DNA from: Ahaetulla prasina
Taxonomy: Eukaryota > Chordata > Lepidosauria > Squamata > Colubridae
Length of the DNA stretch: 64,000 nt
Assembly (NCBI RefSeq): GCF_028640845.1
Contig: NC_080539.1
Location: 372,256,233-372,320,232, forward strand
Direction: 5' to 3'
Every line of letters begins with the position of its first letter. The first letter of the stretch is position 1. Of the stretch, positions 63,903 to 64,000 are shown in pieces. The translations under genes were made by a program, and so were the position numbers. The notes below the pieces were generated by a model. The model was given only the letters and a program-made list of their open reading frames with translations, was not told the DNA's origin and made no database searches.

Positions 63903-64000
63903 TGTTGTGTCTCGTCCGATCTCACCACAGCCGGGGCCTTCTTATCTGCTTCCGAACACGGAGGAATGTCCTAGTATGCCTCCCGGCCCCAGCCCTGGCT
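63903..64000 (+). mobile_element. LTR family B, start only (cut by window end)
   Basis: From TGTTGTGTCTCG, matching the reverse complement of 62893-62990 almost base for base. The same frame (SRPISPQPGPSYLLPNTEEC) is open to the window end. Confidence 0.88.

Overview
The window looks like squamate, most probably snake, chromosomal DNA. The evidence is the repeat content: CR1/L3-type LINEs ending in (AATAG)n or (ATTCT)n arrays, long (GATA)n arrays, L2 and L1 remnants, two tRNA-derived SINE families, many hAT-like MITEs with 8-bp target duplications, and squamate-style LTR elements. The species is not identifiable by eye.

Two host genes are supported, both on the + strand and in the same order as on human 19p13.3. 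EBI3 (IL-27/IL-35 beta subunit) has six coding exons between 11247 and 22847; they join with consistent phases into a 305-residue protein. Unlike the 229-residue human protein, it has an extra phase 1-1 exon encoding an immunoglobulin-like domain between the signal peptide and the cytokine-binding module. YJU2 (CCDC94, a step-one splicing factor) has coding exons 2 to 8 between 26517 and 47094. Its tiny first coding exon was not found. The end of intron 1 is a tandem array whose units carry decayed copies of the exon 2 acceptor and the start of exon 2.

Layout: 1-10.9 kb is repeats, dominated by a 5.2-kb LINE nested antisense in an older copy of its own family, which sits inside an L1 remnant. 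From 10.9 to 22.9 kb is EBI3, with intron 5 enlarged by a 4.5-kb Ty3/Gypsy element with identical 178-bp LTRs. From 22.9 to 47.1 kb is SINEs and then YJU2, with solo LTRs, a Tc1 remnant, L2, L3 and GATA arrays in the introns. From 47.1 to 64 kb no gene was recognised: there are CR1 copies (one duplicated as a 494-bp tandem), MITEs, purine tracts, solo LTRs, and two mostly single-copy islands (about 59.4-60.05 kb and 61.02-62.4 kb) that could be regulatory.

EBI3 and YJU2 have unrelated functions (secreted cytokine subunit; nuclear splicing factor). The window shows no operon-like system. The most unusual signals are the Ig-domain EBI3, the decoy acceptors in YJU2 intron 1, the reading frames preserved inside two LTR families, and the matching stop-codon sequences of the large LINE.
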